Shown piece by piece: positions 20,427-29,510 of a DNA stretch of 64,000 nt; position 1 is the stretch's first letter, and the number at the start of each line of letters is the position of its first letter. This DNA comes from Candidatus Eisenbergiella stercoravium (GTDB lineage: Bacteria; Bacillota; Clostridia; Lachnospirales; Lachnospiraceae). The notes beneath the pieces are model-generated. The model was not told where the DNA came from. It searched no databases and worked only from the letters and a program-made list of their open reading frames with translations. The stretch spans positions 1 through 64,000 of the forward strand of contig DXHY01000027.1 in NCBI GenBank assembly GCA_019113175.1, given 5' to 3'. The translations under genes and the position numbers were made by a program.

Positions 20427-21977
20427 TTAAATGAACTTTTTCTGCTTGATGACGGGACGGACGCTGTATACCTCTTCAAAGAAGGCTGCCTTTGCTGCAA
20501 ACAGCCCCTTTTCCAGCGTGATATCCTCCGTCGTATTCACCGTGATGACCAGCTGATTATCCTTCAGCGTAGTCCTGAAATCCTTAAACTTCTGTTTATG
20601 GCTGCGGTCCAGTCCGTTCGCCACCCGCAGGATCGCCGTCAGCTTGGCGATGATCAGATAATCCGTGCTGTCCGCGCCTGTGGGCGCACTGCGCCATCCA
20701 TAATAGGCAAAGGGCTGATGATTATAGCGGACCACGTTTGCAACGATTTCCCTCTCCCGGTGGGAAAGTCCGATGATTTCCGTGGCCATGACGATCTGGT
20801 AGGAACATTCTCCCAGATTCACCATGCTGATATATTTTCCGCAGTCGTGAAGGAGGGCGGCGATGCGCAGAAGCAGCCGCTCCCTCTTCCCCAGGCCATG
20901 CAGACGCTTACAGCTGTCAAAAATCGTCACACAGATATGCTCCAGCGTCTCTCCCCGGCGTTTGCTTCCCAGGAACCGTTTGCTGATATTTCTGGCACAG
21001 GCCACGATGTCCTGCTCAAAATCATGCTTCGGCACCAGGATTTTGTTTTTCTCCGCGTACTCGTAGGCGATTCCGTCACAGAGCGTCACGCCCGGCGCCC
21101 AGATCAGCTTCGCGTCCATCAGCTTCACAGCCCGGCGGAGCAGAGTGGCGGAAATGCCGATCAGCCGGAGGTTTTCCTCCGATACGCCGAAATGAGCTGC
21201 CGCTTCCTCTTTGGAGTGGGTGCGCAGATATTCCATAAACCGTCCGTAGCCCTCGCTGTCCACATACCCGGAACGTTGAGAGCCGGCAATCCTTTTCTGC
21301 ATCAGCATGGATACATAATCGTCAACCACGATGATGTTCTCCACATTCCGGTCCTTCAGATACATTCTTTTGAATACGGAAAGCTGGCTGTCGATCATCT
21401 CCTCCAGGAGCCCCTCATGCTTGGAGGGCTTTACATTCAGCTTATCCAGAAGCTCCTGCAGGCGCAGCACTCCGATGCGCAGATTCTGGGTAGCGACCAG
21501 CGTATCCTTATCAAAGAGGGAAAGCTGGATGCTTCCGCCGCCGATATCCAGAATTGCCGTCCCCTTCTCGATGATCTTCCCGAAATCCTCTCCTTTTAAC
21601 GCGATGGACTTGTAATCCAGGAAGCGCTGCTCCGAGTTGGAGAGCACGTTTATCACGATTCCGGTTCTCTGCCGGATCTGATCCAGAATGATCGCCGTAT
21701 TATCCGTCTCCCGGATGGCGCTGGTGCCGTAGGCCTTATAGTCCTCCACCCGGTAGGTCTTCATGATATCCGCAAATTCCCGCAGGATGGAACAGAGCTC
21801 ATCCACCTTCTCGTAGCTGATCTTTCCCTCTGCGAAGGTATCGTTTCCCAGATCAATCCTGTGCCGGATATGGTCTATCTCCTTCATTCCCGTTTTTGTG
21901 GAAAATTCAAATATTTTCATGGCGAGCTCGTAGGAGCCCACGTCTATCGCTGCAAAGGTTTTCAATTTACTCTCCAT
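20427..21977 (-). CDS. ppx: Ppx/GppA-family exopolyphosphatase with C-terminal HD-type domain
   Basis: KLKTFAAIDVGSYELAMKIFEF...AILDIGGGSIQLSLFDK...LLRIAALLHDCGKYISM. Start may be TTG at 21965. Confidence 0.92.
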   Translation of the reverse strand: MESKLKTFAAIDVGSYELAMKIFEFSTKTGMKEIDHIRHRIDLGNDTFAEGKISYEKVDELCSILREFADIMKTYRVEDYKAYGTSAIRETDNTAIILDQIRQRTGIVINVLSNSEQRFLDYKSIALKGEDFGKIIEKGTAILDIGGGSIQLSLFDKDTLVATQNLRIGVLRLQELLDKLNVKPSKHEGLLEEMIDSQLSVFKRMYLKDRNVENIIVVDDYVSMLMQKRIAGSQRSGYVDSEGYGRFMEYLRTHSKEEAAAHFGVSEENLRLIGISATLLRRAVKLMDAKLIWAPGVTLCDGIAYEYAEKNKILVPKHDFEQDIVACARNISKRFLGSKRRGETLEHICVTIFDSCKRLHGLGKRERLLLRIAALLHDCGKYISMVNLGECSYQIVMATEIIGLSHREREIVANVVRYNHQPFAYYGWRSAPTGADSTDYLIIAKLTAILRVANGLDRSHKQKFKDFRTTLKDNQLVITVNTTEDITLEKGLFAAKAAFFEEVYSVRPVIKQKKFI

Positions 21978-22050
21978 TCCGGGGCATTCCACGCATTCGT
22001 CAACGCCCACTCTTCTTTCCTTCCGTACTTTTCCTCCGGTCCGAGGAGGC

Positions 22051-23349
22051 TCACAGGGTTCCGGACAGATAATCGATGAACTGCTGGGCCGTTCTTCCGG
22101 AAAGCCCTCCGTGGAACAGTTCCCATTTGTTCGCTTCCGCCAGCAGCTCTTCCTCCGGGAGCGCAATATGCGCCCTTTCCGCCAGCGCCTTCACGATCTG
22201 CTGGAACTGGGCCTTATCCGGCGCGCCGAAATAGATCGTCACGCCGAAGCGATATACCAGGGACAGCTTTTCCTGAACGGTATCGTTGGAATGCAGATCG
22301 TCGTCCCGCTCTCTTTTGTCGCTGAACTTCTCACGGATCAGGTGTCTCCGGTTGGAGGTGGCATAGATCAGCACGTTGTCCGGCTTCTTTTCCAGACCTC
22401 CCTCGATGACCGCCTTCAGATACTTGTATTCCGTCTCAAAATCCTCAAAGCTCAGATCATCCATGTAGATGATAAATTTATAATTGCGGTTCTTGATCTG
22501 AGCGATTACGTCATTCAGATCCCGGAACTGATGCCGGTATACCTCAATGATACGCAGGCCCCTGTCATAGTATTCGTTGGCGATGGCCTTGATGCTGGAG
22601 GACTTTCCGGTCCCCGCATCTCCGTAAAGCAGGCAGTTGTTTGCTTTCCTGCCCGCGACAAAAGCCTCCGTGTTTTCCACCAGCTTCTTTTTTGCCGTCT
22701 CATAGCCCACCAGATCGGAAAGCTTCACATGGGCGATATTCAGAATCGGCTCGATCACCACCGCTTCCTCACCGTCCTCCGTCCTTCTGTGTCCGATGCG
22801 GAAAGCCTTGTGAAGCCCGAATTTTCCCACACCGTACTCCCGGTAGAACTCCGTCAGCCGCTCCTTCATTTCCTCCGATGAAGGCGCCTCTGCCAGCCGC
22901 ACCGCCAGCGTACAGATCCGGTCCCTGATGCGGGTGTTGTACACCCGGCTTTCCTGCTCGTTTCCTTCATAGGAGAGCACCTGTCCGAATTCGGGAACCT
23001 GAAGCGAGCGGGATACCGCCGCAAAGTCAAAGGTAAACAGCTCCCGGAAAATGGCAATATCGTGCAGGACGGCAGCGTTGACCGTCCCTTCCACCGCCCC
23101 GCGGATCTCACAGGCGCGGCTGTAGCTGTTTTCATGATTCACCAGAAGGTTACTCAGATAGCAGTGCCACAGATTTCCGGAAAAGCCGTGGCTTCCGGCC
23201 AGTTCCAGCAGCCCGCTCATACAGGCGTACAGTTTTCCGCGCGCCTTCTCTCTTTTCTCCTGATAGTGGCGGGATATCCAGGCCATCTCCGAAAGGAGCT
23301 TCCCATCCTGCCCAAAATCTCTGTATACGATCAGCTCTTTTTCTCTCAT
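22051..23349 (-). CDS. DUF815-family AAA+ ATPase
   Basis: NCLLYGDAGTGKSSSIKAIANEYYDRGLRIIEVYRHQFRDL...FIIYMDDLSFE. Confidence 0.88.
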   Translation of the reverse strand: MREKELIVYRDFGQDGKLLSEMAWISRHYQEKREKARGKLYACMSGLLELAGSHGFSGNLWHCYLSNLLVNHENSYSRACEIRGAVEGTVNAAVLHDIAIFRELFTFDFAAVSRSLQVPEFGQVLSYEGNEQESRVYNTRIRDRICTLAVRLAEAPSSEEMKERLTEFYREYGVGKFGLHKAFRIGHRRTEDGEEAVVIEPILNIAHVKLSDLVGYETAKKKLVENTEAFVAGRKANNCLLYGDAGTGKSSSIKAIANEYYDRGLRIIEVYRHQFRDLNDVIAQIKNRNYKFIIYMDDLSFEDFETEYKYLKAVIEGGLEKKPDNVLIYATSNRRHLIREKFSDKRERDDDLHSNDTVQEKLSLVYRFGVTIYFGAPDKAQFQQIVKALAERAHIALPEEELLAEANKWELFHGGLSGRTAQQFIDYLSGTL

Positions 23350-23376
23350 TTTTTCCTCACATAAATTTCGACGGCC

Positions 23377-24501
23377 TCAGTAATTTCCCAGCACCCGCAT
23401 GTTTCTCGCCTCATCCCGAAGGCCGCGCAGGGCGTTCTTCACCGCGCTGTCCTCCAGGTTGCCGTCAAAATCGATAAAAAACCGGTATTCCCAGTTCCTT
23501 CCCTCAAGGGGACGGCTTTCGATTCTGGTCATGTTCAGATTGTTATAGATGAAATGAGAGAGCATATGATACAGAGATCCGCTCTCATTGGGAACCTCAA
23601 AGCAGATGCTGATCTTCTTCGCATCCTTCAGGAAAATCTTCTGGTTGGTGATGATGATGAACCGGGTGGAATTGGTGGCTGACTGATTCACCGGCTTCTT
23701 CAACACCTCAAGTCCGTAAACCTTTCCCGCATACTCTCCCGCGATGGCCGCCTGGCTTCTGTCCCCGTCCTCCGCCACCTTTCTCGCTGCAAAGGCGTTG
23801 TTGGGAAGGCTGATCTGCCTCCACTCATGCTGTGAAAGGAACCGGGCGGACTGCATCAGCGACTGCGGATGGGAATAGACGGTTTTGATCTCATCCATCT
23901 TCGTGCCGGGAAGGCCCAGCAGGCAGTGCTCGATTTTAATGATCTGCTCACCCACAATGTAATTTTCAAATTCCACCAGAAGATCATAGATCTCGCTCAC
24001 GATGCCGGCTGTGGAATTTTCAATGGGAAGCACCGCAAAATCCGCGCTCCCCTCCTCGATGGCGCAGAACGCGTCCCGGAAGGTGTCCACATGAAAGCTG
24101 TTGATGCCTTCTCCGAAATACTGAATCATCGCCGCCTGGGAAAAGGCGCCCTCCGCCCCCTGAAACACCACGCGCGTCCGGTCCATTTCCAGGGAATCCA
24201 CCGGGATGAAGGGAAGGCGTCCGAGAGTTCCCTTTTCCGTCAGGATCTGATACTGCAGCTTTCTGCTCATGGACATGATCTGTTCAAACAGTTCTCCTAC
24301 TCCTGTCCGGTTGAAATCGGTGTGGGTCATGGCCTGCACCGAGGCGATCTTTTCCTTCTCCCGCGTCGGGTCGAACACCTTTTTCCCCGTTTCGATCTTA
24401 TACCTTGCCACCTGCCCGGAAATCTCCATCCGCTTCTCAAACAGGTCCACAATCTGCCTGTCCACCGCGTCGATCTGCGCTCTCAGTTCCTGTAAGTCCA
24501 T
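23377..24501 (-). CDS. pheA: bifunctional chorismate mutase / prephenate dehydratase
   Basis: MDLQELRAQIDAVDRQIVDLFEKRMEISGQVARYK, then VVFQGAEGAFSQAAMIQYFGE and ESRPLEGRNWEYRFFIDFDG. Confidence 0.95.
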   Translation of the reverse strand: MDLQELRAQIDAVDRQIVDLFEKRMEISGQVARYKIETGKKVFDPTREKEKIASVQAMTHTDFNRTGVGELFEQIMSMSRKLQYQILTEKGTLGRLPFIPVDSLEMDRTRVVFQGAEGAFSQAAMIQYFGEGINSFHVDTFRDAFCAIEEGSADFAVLPIENSTAGIVSEIYDLLVEFENYIVGEQIIKIEHCLLGLPGTKMDEIKTVYSHPQSLMQSARFLSQHEWRQISLPNNAFAARKVAEDGDRSQAAIAGEYAGKVYGLEVLKKPVNQSATNSTRFIIITNQKIFLKDAKKISICFEVPNESGSLYHMLSHFIYNNLNMTRIESRPLEGRNWEYRFFIDFDGNLEDSAVKNALRGLRDEARNMRVLGNY

Positions 24502-24595
24502 AGCTCCTCCGTTCCGGAAAAATACGGATTTGTCCGTATTCTTCTCATTATCGTATCTCTTTTTTCATCATCCCGCAACAGAACGGGACAAGATT

Positions 24596-25450
24596 TTACA
24601 CAGATTTAACTCCCGCCTCCACGTGCACCTCTCCGTCCTTTTCAAGCTTCCTCAGGAGGGTGATGACGGGTCGCCTGCTCACCGGATGCACCAGCCCCGG
24701 CGCGATGTCGCAGAGGGGCTTTAATACGAAGTCCCGGTTCTCCATATCCGGATGGGGCACGATCAGGCGCGGCGTCGTAAGGATACGGTCCTCATAAAAA
24801 AGAAGATCCAGATCCAGCGTCCGGGGCCCCCAGTGCACCTTTCTCTCCCTTCCGGCCTTCTGCTCCAGCGACTGCAGAAGATCCAGAAGCGGCTCCGGCT
24901 CCAGCAGGGTTCTGACCCTCATGACCGTGTTGAGAAACTCTCCCTGTTCCACACCGCCGTATGGAGTGGTGGCATATACCGGCGCCGTCTCCTCCACCCG
25001 GCAGAGGGGATGTGCGTTCACCCCGTCAACTCCCAGTTTGAGGAAGGCCTCCCGGTCTCCCAGATTGGAGCCCAGGGCCACATATGCGGTGTGCCAGCCG
25101 CGGCGGATGCACACCGCCACATCCTCGAAGGGAAGGGGAATCGGCGCCTGCGGCTTGTGAATGGTCAGCTCCAGGCTCTCCACCGCCGGAAAGGACAGCA
25201 GGAGCTCTCTCGCCGTCCGCTCCGCCGCCGCCTCGATCAGCCGGCAGTTTTCCTCCGTCATGACCTGCGTGATCCTTTCGCAGACCGCGCCGTAATCGGT
25301 GGACAGCTTCAGGTCGTCCTTCTCTCCCGCCTCCCGCAGCCTGGTATCCAGGACGGCATCCACGAAAAAGCTCTGTCCCAGTTTTCTTTCCTCTTCAAAC
25401 ACACCGTGTCCGGCATAGACTCTGAGTCCCCTGATCCTGATCTGATCCAT
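24596..25450 (-). CDS. folBK: dihydroneopterin aldolase / HPPK fusion
   Basis: MDQIRIRGLRVYAGHGVFEEERKLGQSF (FolB), then AYVALGSNLGDREAFLK...GPRTLDLDLLFYED (FolK). Confidence 0.94.
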   Translation of the reverse strand: MDQIRIRGLRVYAGHGVFEEERKLGQSFFVDAVLDTRLREAGEKDDLKLSTDYGAVCERITQVMTEENCRLIEAAAERTARELLLSFPAVESLELTIHKPQAPIPLPFEDVAVCIRRGWHTAYVALGSNLGDREAFLKLGVDGVNAHPLCRVEETAPVYATTPYGGVEQGEFLNTVMRVRTLLEPEPLLDLLQSLEQKAGRERKVHWGPRTLDLDLLFYEDRILTTPRLIVPHPDMENRDFVLKPLCDIAPGLVHPVSRRPVITLLRKLEKDGEVHVEAGVKSV

Positions 25451-25550
25451 AACCGATTTTTCCTTTCTCTTCCCGGCAGCTTTCTTCCGGGGAATATCCT
25501 CCTCCGCCGTTCCTCCAGCCTCAGATCTTCCGGCGGCCGCGGCCTCTTTC

Positions 25551-26369
25551 TTATCTAATCCTGTATTCCGCAATTGCCTCCGCCATCCGTACGGCACGCA
25601 CATTCTCCTTCACATCATGCACCCGCACATGGGAACAGCCGGAAAGCACCGCAAACACAGTCGTCACCAGCGTTCCTTCCAGCCGCTCGGTGACCGGCAC
25701 ATCCAGCGTCAGTCCGATCACCGATTTCCGTGATGCACCCAGAAGGACCGGACAGCCGAGTTCATGAAGGCTGTCCAGACTGGCAATCACCTCCAGATTC
25801 TGCTCTCTGGTTTTGGCAAAGCCCACGCCGGGATCCAGAATAATGCTCTTCTTTTTCATGCCCGCCCGGTCAGCAATGGCAAGCGTCTCCCGCAGATCCG
25901 CCTTCAGTTCGGGGAGGAAATTCTCATATTCCGCCTGCCTGCGGTTGTGCATCAGGCAGCAGGGCAGACCGCTCTTTGCAAGAAAGGCTGCCATCTGTCC
26001 TTCATCATACTTCAGGCCCCAGATATCGTTGATCAGATCAGCCCCCGCCTGCGTCCCCGCACGGGCCACTTCATGTTTATAGGTATCCAGAGAGACCGGA
26101 ACGTCAAACCTAGCCTTTACCGCCTCGATCACCGGAGCCACCCGTTCAATCTCCTCTTCGTCGGAAATCTGCACGTGTCCGGGCCTGGTGGATTCTCCGC
26201 CGATATCCAGCACATCCATTCCCTCCTGAAGCATCCGCTCCACCTGACGCAGCGCCGCGTCCAGCCGGTCATATTTTCCTCCGTCCGAAAAGGAATCCGG
26301 TGTCACATTCAGAATTCCCCAGATGTAAGTTCTGCCGCTGTCCAAAAATTCTTTATTGCCGATACGCAT
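25551..26369 (-). CDS. folP: dihydropteroate synthase
   Basis: YIWGILNVTPDSFSDGGKYD...VLDIGGESTRPGH. Confidence 0.96.
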   Translation of the reverse strand: MRIGNKEFLDSGRTYIWGILNVTPDSFSDGGKYDRLDAALRQVERMLQEGMDVLDIGGESTRPGHVQISDEEEIERVAPVIEAVKARFDVPVSLDTYKHEVARAGTQAGADLINDIWGLKYDEGQMAAFLAKSGLPCCLMHNRRQAEYENFLPELKADLRETLAIADRAGMKKKSIILDPGVGFAKTREQNLEVIASLDSLHELGCPVLLGASRKSVIGLTLDVPVTERLEGTLVTTVFAVLSGCSHVRVHDVKENVRAVRMAEAIAEYRIR

Positions 26370-26406
26370 TGTTTCTTAAATTCCTTTCCGCTTATTCGCT
26401 TCCCGG

Positions 26407-26889
26407 TCACAGCCGGATCCTCCGGTTCTTTTTCTCCTCCGGCCAGTCGCATTCTGCGCATGCCTTACAGGAAAAACAGCTTCTGCTCAGCTTGTCTGCC
26501 CGGTAGAGAAGGCCGGTCAGGCCGCCCGCCTGTGCGTTTTCCGGATTCCGGTGTCCCAGAATTGCCACAAGGACGCTTTCCCTCTCCTCCTTTTCAAACC
26601 CGCATTCCAGCAGGATCTGCGGCGCGATCTGCGCGCTGGCCTTCTCGTGGGGCGTTCTGTCCTCATACTGCCGCCATCTGCCGCAGTCATGAAGCAGGGC
26701 CGCCGCATAGACGAGCTCCTGTTCCACTTTTGTCCCTTCCTGCAGATTCAATATCCAGGCAATGCGCGCCACATCCAGAAAATGAGCCATATCATGCCGG
26801 CAGAAGCGTCTGTCTTTTTCCGCCGCCTCATTTTTTCTCAGGCACTCCTGATAACCGTCATGCTCCAGAATCCGATTCACCCGTTCCAT
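26407..26889 (-). CDS. HD-domain phosphohydrolase with Cys-rich tail, embedded in folate operon
   Basis: HDMAHFLDVARIAW...YAAALLHDCGRWRQYED; C-terminal CFSCKACAEC. Confidence 0.85.
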   Translation of the reverse strand: MERVNRILEHDGYQECLRKNEAAEKDRRFCRHDMAHFLDVARIAWILNLQEGTKVEQELVYAAALLHDCGRWRQYEDRTPHEKASAQIAPQILLECGFEKEERESVLVAILGHRNPENAQAGGLTGLLYRADKLSRSCFSCKACAECDWPEEKKNRRIRL

Positions 26890-26942
26890 TCAGAAATCTC
26901 CCATCCATTTCGAGCATTACTGTTCACAGCACGCCAGGCACG

Positions 26943-27500
26943 TCACACGCTCAACATGCGGTAAAAGCTCTCCCGCAGCCCGGCGTCCTCTTCAAAAGCC
27001 CCCCGCATGGCCACCGTCACCGTTTTGCTGCCGGGCTTTTTGATGCCCCGCATGGTCATACACATGTGCTCCGCTTCCAGAAGCACCATGGCTCCCTTCG
27101 GATGCAGGTTCTCCATCAGCGCGTCCGCCACCTGGGCAGTGAGCCGTTCCTGCAGCTGCAGCCGTCTCGCATACACCTCCACAGTCCTGGCCAGCTTGCT
27201 CAAACCAGCCACATGTCCGTCCGGCAGATAGGCCACATGTGCCTTTCCGAAAAAAGGAAGCATGTGATGTTCACAGATGGAATAAAAGGTGATGTCCTTC
27301 TCCAGAACGATTCCGGCCTCGGTCACCTCAAACTGCCTGGAAAGCGGCTCTGCCGCATCCTGTCCCATTCCGGCAAACAGCTCCTCATACATCCGCGCGA
27401 TCCGCTGCGGTGTCTCCAGAAGCCCTTCTCTTTGCGTATCCTCCCCGATTCCCTCCAGGAGAAGACGAACCCCCTCCTCAATTTTCTCTCTGTTCATCAT
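26943..27500 (-). CDS. folE: GTP cyclohydrolase I
   Basis: [45 protein letters not shown]...[19 protein letters not shown]. Start 27500 or 27497. Confidence 0.96.
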   Translation of the reverse strand: MMNREKIEEGVRLLLEGIGEDTQREGLLETPQRIARMYEELFAGMGQDAAEPLSRQFEVTEAGIVLEKDITFYSICEHHMLPFFGKAHVAYLPDGHVAGLSKLARTVEVYARRLQLQERLTAQVADALMENLHPKGAMVLLEAEHMCMTMRGIKKPGSKTVTVAMRGAFEEDAGLRESFYRMLSV

Positions 27501-27502
27501 GA

Positions 27503-27654
27503 TTTCCTCCATGCCGAAGCATTTTTTGCTGAGGCACGCGCGCCGAATCACAGATTCGGCGCTGCGACAACAGGATTTGCGGCGTTTCGTCGCAAATCCT
27601 GATTTGAAAATACACTATCGAGTGCATTTTCAAATCTTTCCTCCATGCCGAAGC
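27503..27654 (-). repeat. stacked-hairpin element flanked by identical 18-bp direct repeats
   Basis: TTTCCTCCATGCCGAAGC at 27503-27520 and 27637-27654; stems 27540-27562 (10 bp), 27571-27601 (11 bp), 27601-27636 (16 bp with one wobble). Confidence 0.92.
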
Positions 27655-28973
27655 GTTTTTGCCGGGGTTCGTGTTCCGTCCTTCTTAGATGTCCCGGATT
27701 CAGCGCTTCCGATGAGCTTTTTCTGAAAGGACAGGGAGCCGAAGGCCACGACGACGCCATCCTTTCCCGCAAGGAGCCTTGCCAGCTCCGCCGCCTCCTG
27801 TGGGCTGTCCGCCGCCGTCACGTTCGCGCAGTATGGCCTGACCAGATCCGCCAGCATGAGAGGCGGCATGGAACGGGGATTCGCACTGTCCGAGGTGGTG
27901 ACCACCGCTTCCGGCACATCACAGGTGAGACGGACGATCTTTTCCGCCTCCTTGTCCTTTAATATTCCCATTATATAGACGATTCTCCGATTTGTAAAAT
28001 AAAACCGGACCGATTCCATCAGGCGTCTCGCTCCGTCCTCATTGTGCGCTCCGTCTACGATGAACAAAGGCTTCCCTTCCATCACCTGAAAACGGCCGGG
28101 CCACGCAGCCTCTGAAAGCCCCTGTCTTAAGCTTTCCTCCGGAACCGGAAATCCTGTTTCAGAAAGAGCGCGTAGCGCTTCCAGTGCCAGAACCGCATTG
28201 TCAATCTGCCAGGTTCCCGCCAGAGAAATAGAAAGATTTTTCATGCCGCCGTACGAAAAACGCTGCCCCTTCAGGCTGCGGCGGATTCCGGAAGCCTTCT
28301 CCGGATCTGCCACTACAAGAGGACAGCCCTTTTCCTCACAGGCCGCCCGGATCACCTCCATGGCCTCCTCCGGCTGCTTCAGGCTCACCACCCGGCTTCC
28401 CGGCTTGATGATTCCGGCTTTTTGAGCGGCGATCTTTCCCAGGGTATCTCCCAGCACCGCCATGTGATCCATGCTGATGGAAGCAAACACACAGACCAGT
28501 GGAGCCGGAATCACGTTGGTCGCATCCTCCAGCCCTCCCATCCCCGTTTCCAGTACGACAATGTCGCAGCCCTTTTCCTGAAACCAGAGAAAAGCCAGTG
28601 CCGTTTCCACCTCAAAATATGTGGGATGCAAAAAGCCCGCTGCCGCAAGCTCTTCCGCCGCCCGGCTCACCCGTTCCATATACCTTGCATATTCCGCTTT
28701 GGCAATCATTTTCCGGTTCACCTGAAAACTCTCCCGATGCTCCAGCACGGCCGGTGAAGAATAGGCTCCCGTCCGGTATCCCGCACATGTAAGTACGGAG
28801 GAGAGCATGGCCAGCACGCTGCCCTTGCCGTTGGTGCCGGCAATATGAACGATTTTCAGCTTCTCCTGCGGATTTCCCAGCTTTTCCAGAAGCCTTTTTA
28901 TGCTGTCAAGTCCCGGAACAACACCGTACCTTTTACAATCCTGTATATATTCCAACGCTCTGTTATAGTCCAT
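27630..28973 (-). CDS. folC: folylpolyglutamate synthase / dihydrofolate synthase
   Basis: VHIAGTNGKGSVLAMLSSVLTCAGYRTGAYSSPA...FIVDGAHNEDG. Confidence 0.94.
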   Translation of the reverse strand: MDYNRALEYIQDCKRYGVVPGLDSIKRLLEKLGNPQEKLKIVHIAGTNGKGSVLAMLSSVLTCAGYRTGAYSSPAVLEHRESFQVNRKMIAKAEYARYMERVSRAAEELAAAGFLHPTYFEVETALAFLWFQEKGCDIVVLETGMGGLEDATNVIPAPLVCVFASISMDHMAVLGDTLGKIAAQKAGIIKPGSRVVSLKQPEEAMEVIRAACEEKGCPLVVADPEKASGIRRSLKGQRFSYGGMKNLSISLAGTWQIDNAVLALEALRALSETGFPVPEESLRQGLSEAAWPGRFQVMEGKPLFIVDGAHNEDGARRLMESVRFYFTNRRIVYIMGILKDKEAEKIVRLTCDVPEAVVTTSDSANPRSMPPLMLADLVRPYCANVTAADSPQEAAELARLLAGKDGVVVAFGSLSFQKKLIGSAESGTSKKDGTRTPAKTLRHGGKI

Positions 28974-29041
28974 CTGTGAAGCTCCGCCTCCTTTACGACA
29001 TTTTCAGGGATAAAAAATAAAAAAACGGATACACTGTCCGT

Positions 29042-29461
29042 ATGCGGAAATTCAGAATATTCATTCAAAACTTCATAAAATGCGGGATCCTTGGCTGGTG
29101 CCTGGAAATCATCTTCACATCCCTGCAGGCTCTGCGCAGGCGGGATTATACGCTGCGGGGCGTCACCTCCCTGTGGATGTTTCCCATCTATGGAGCAGGC
29201 TGCCTTCTCACCCCTTTTTTCCAGCTGTTCCGGCGTCTGCACTGGACAATGCGGGGCGGTATATATGCGGCATTCATTCTCGCCGCCGAATATCTGTCCG
29301 GCAGCCTGCTGTGGAAAAGAGGCCTCTGCCCATGGGATTATGGAAGAGCCCGCTGGAACATCAGCCGCGTCATACGCCTGGATTATATTCCATGCTGGGC
29401 CGCCACCGGACTTCTGATGGAACGCGCAACGAGGGACGCAGGAAGCGTCCCCCGACACTGA
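29042..29461 (+). CDS. small membrane protein resembling the 'putative ABC-transporter type IV' (PF06541) family
   Basis: GILGWCLEIIFTSLQALRRRDYTLRGVTSLWMFPIYGAGCLLTP; similar style to 48276-49277. Confidence 0.7.
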   Translation: MRKFRIFIQNFIKCGILGWCLEIIFTSLQALRRRDYTLRGVTSLWMFPIYGAGCLLTPFFQLFRRLHWTMRGGIYAAFILAAEYLSGSLLWKRGLCPWDYGRARWNISRVIRLDYIPCWAATGLLMERATRDAGSVPRH

Positions 29462-29510
29462 AGCCGAAGCCGGCTCCGGATACCTTTTTCCCGGACAGCC
29501 ATCAGATTTT

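Noticed and set aside
25764-27602. 612-aa plus-strand ORF across folP/folE
   Set aside because: Shadow of minus-strand folate genes; low-complexity translation.
28974-29041. THF riboswitch upstream of folC
   Set aside because: The expected folate-riboswitch core was not recognisable; only an ordinary SD (AAAGGAGG) and AT-rich sequence are present.
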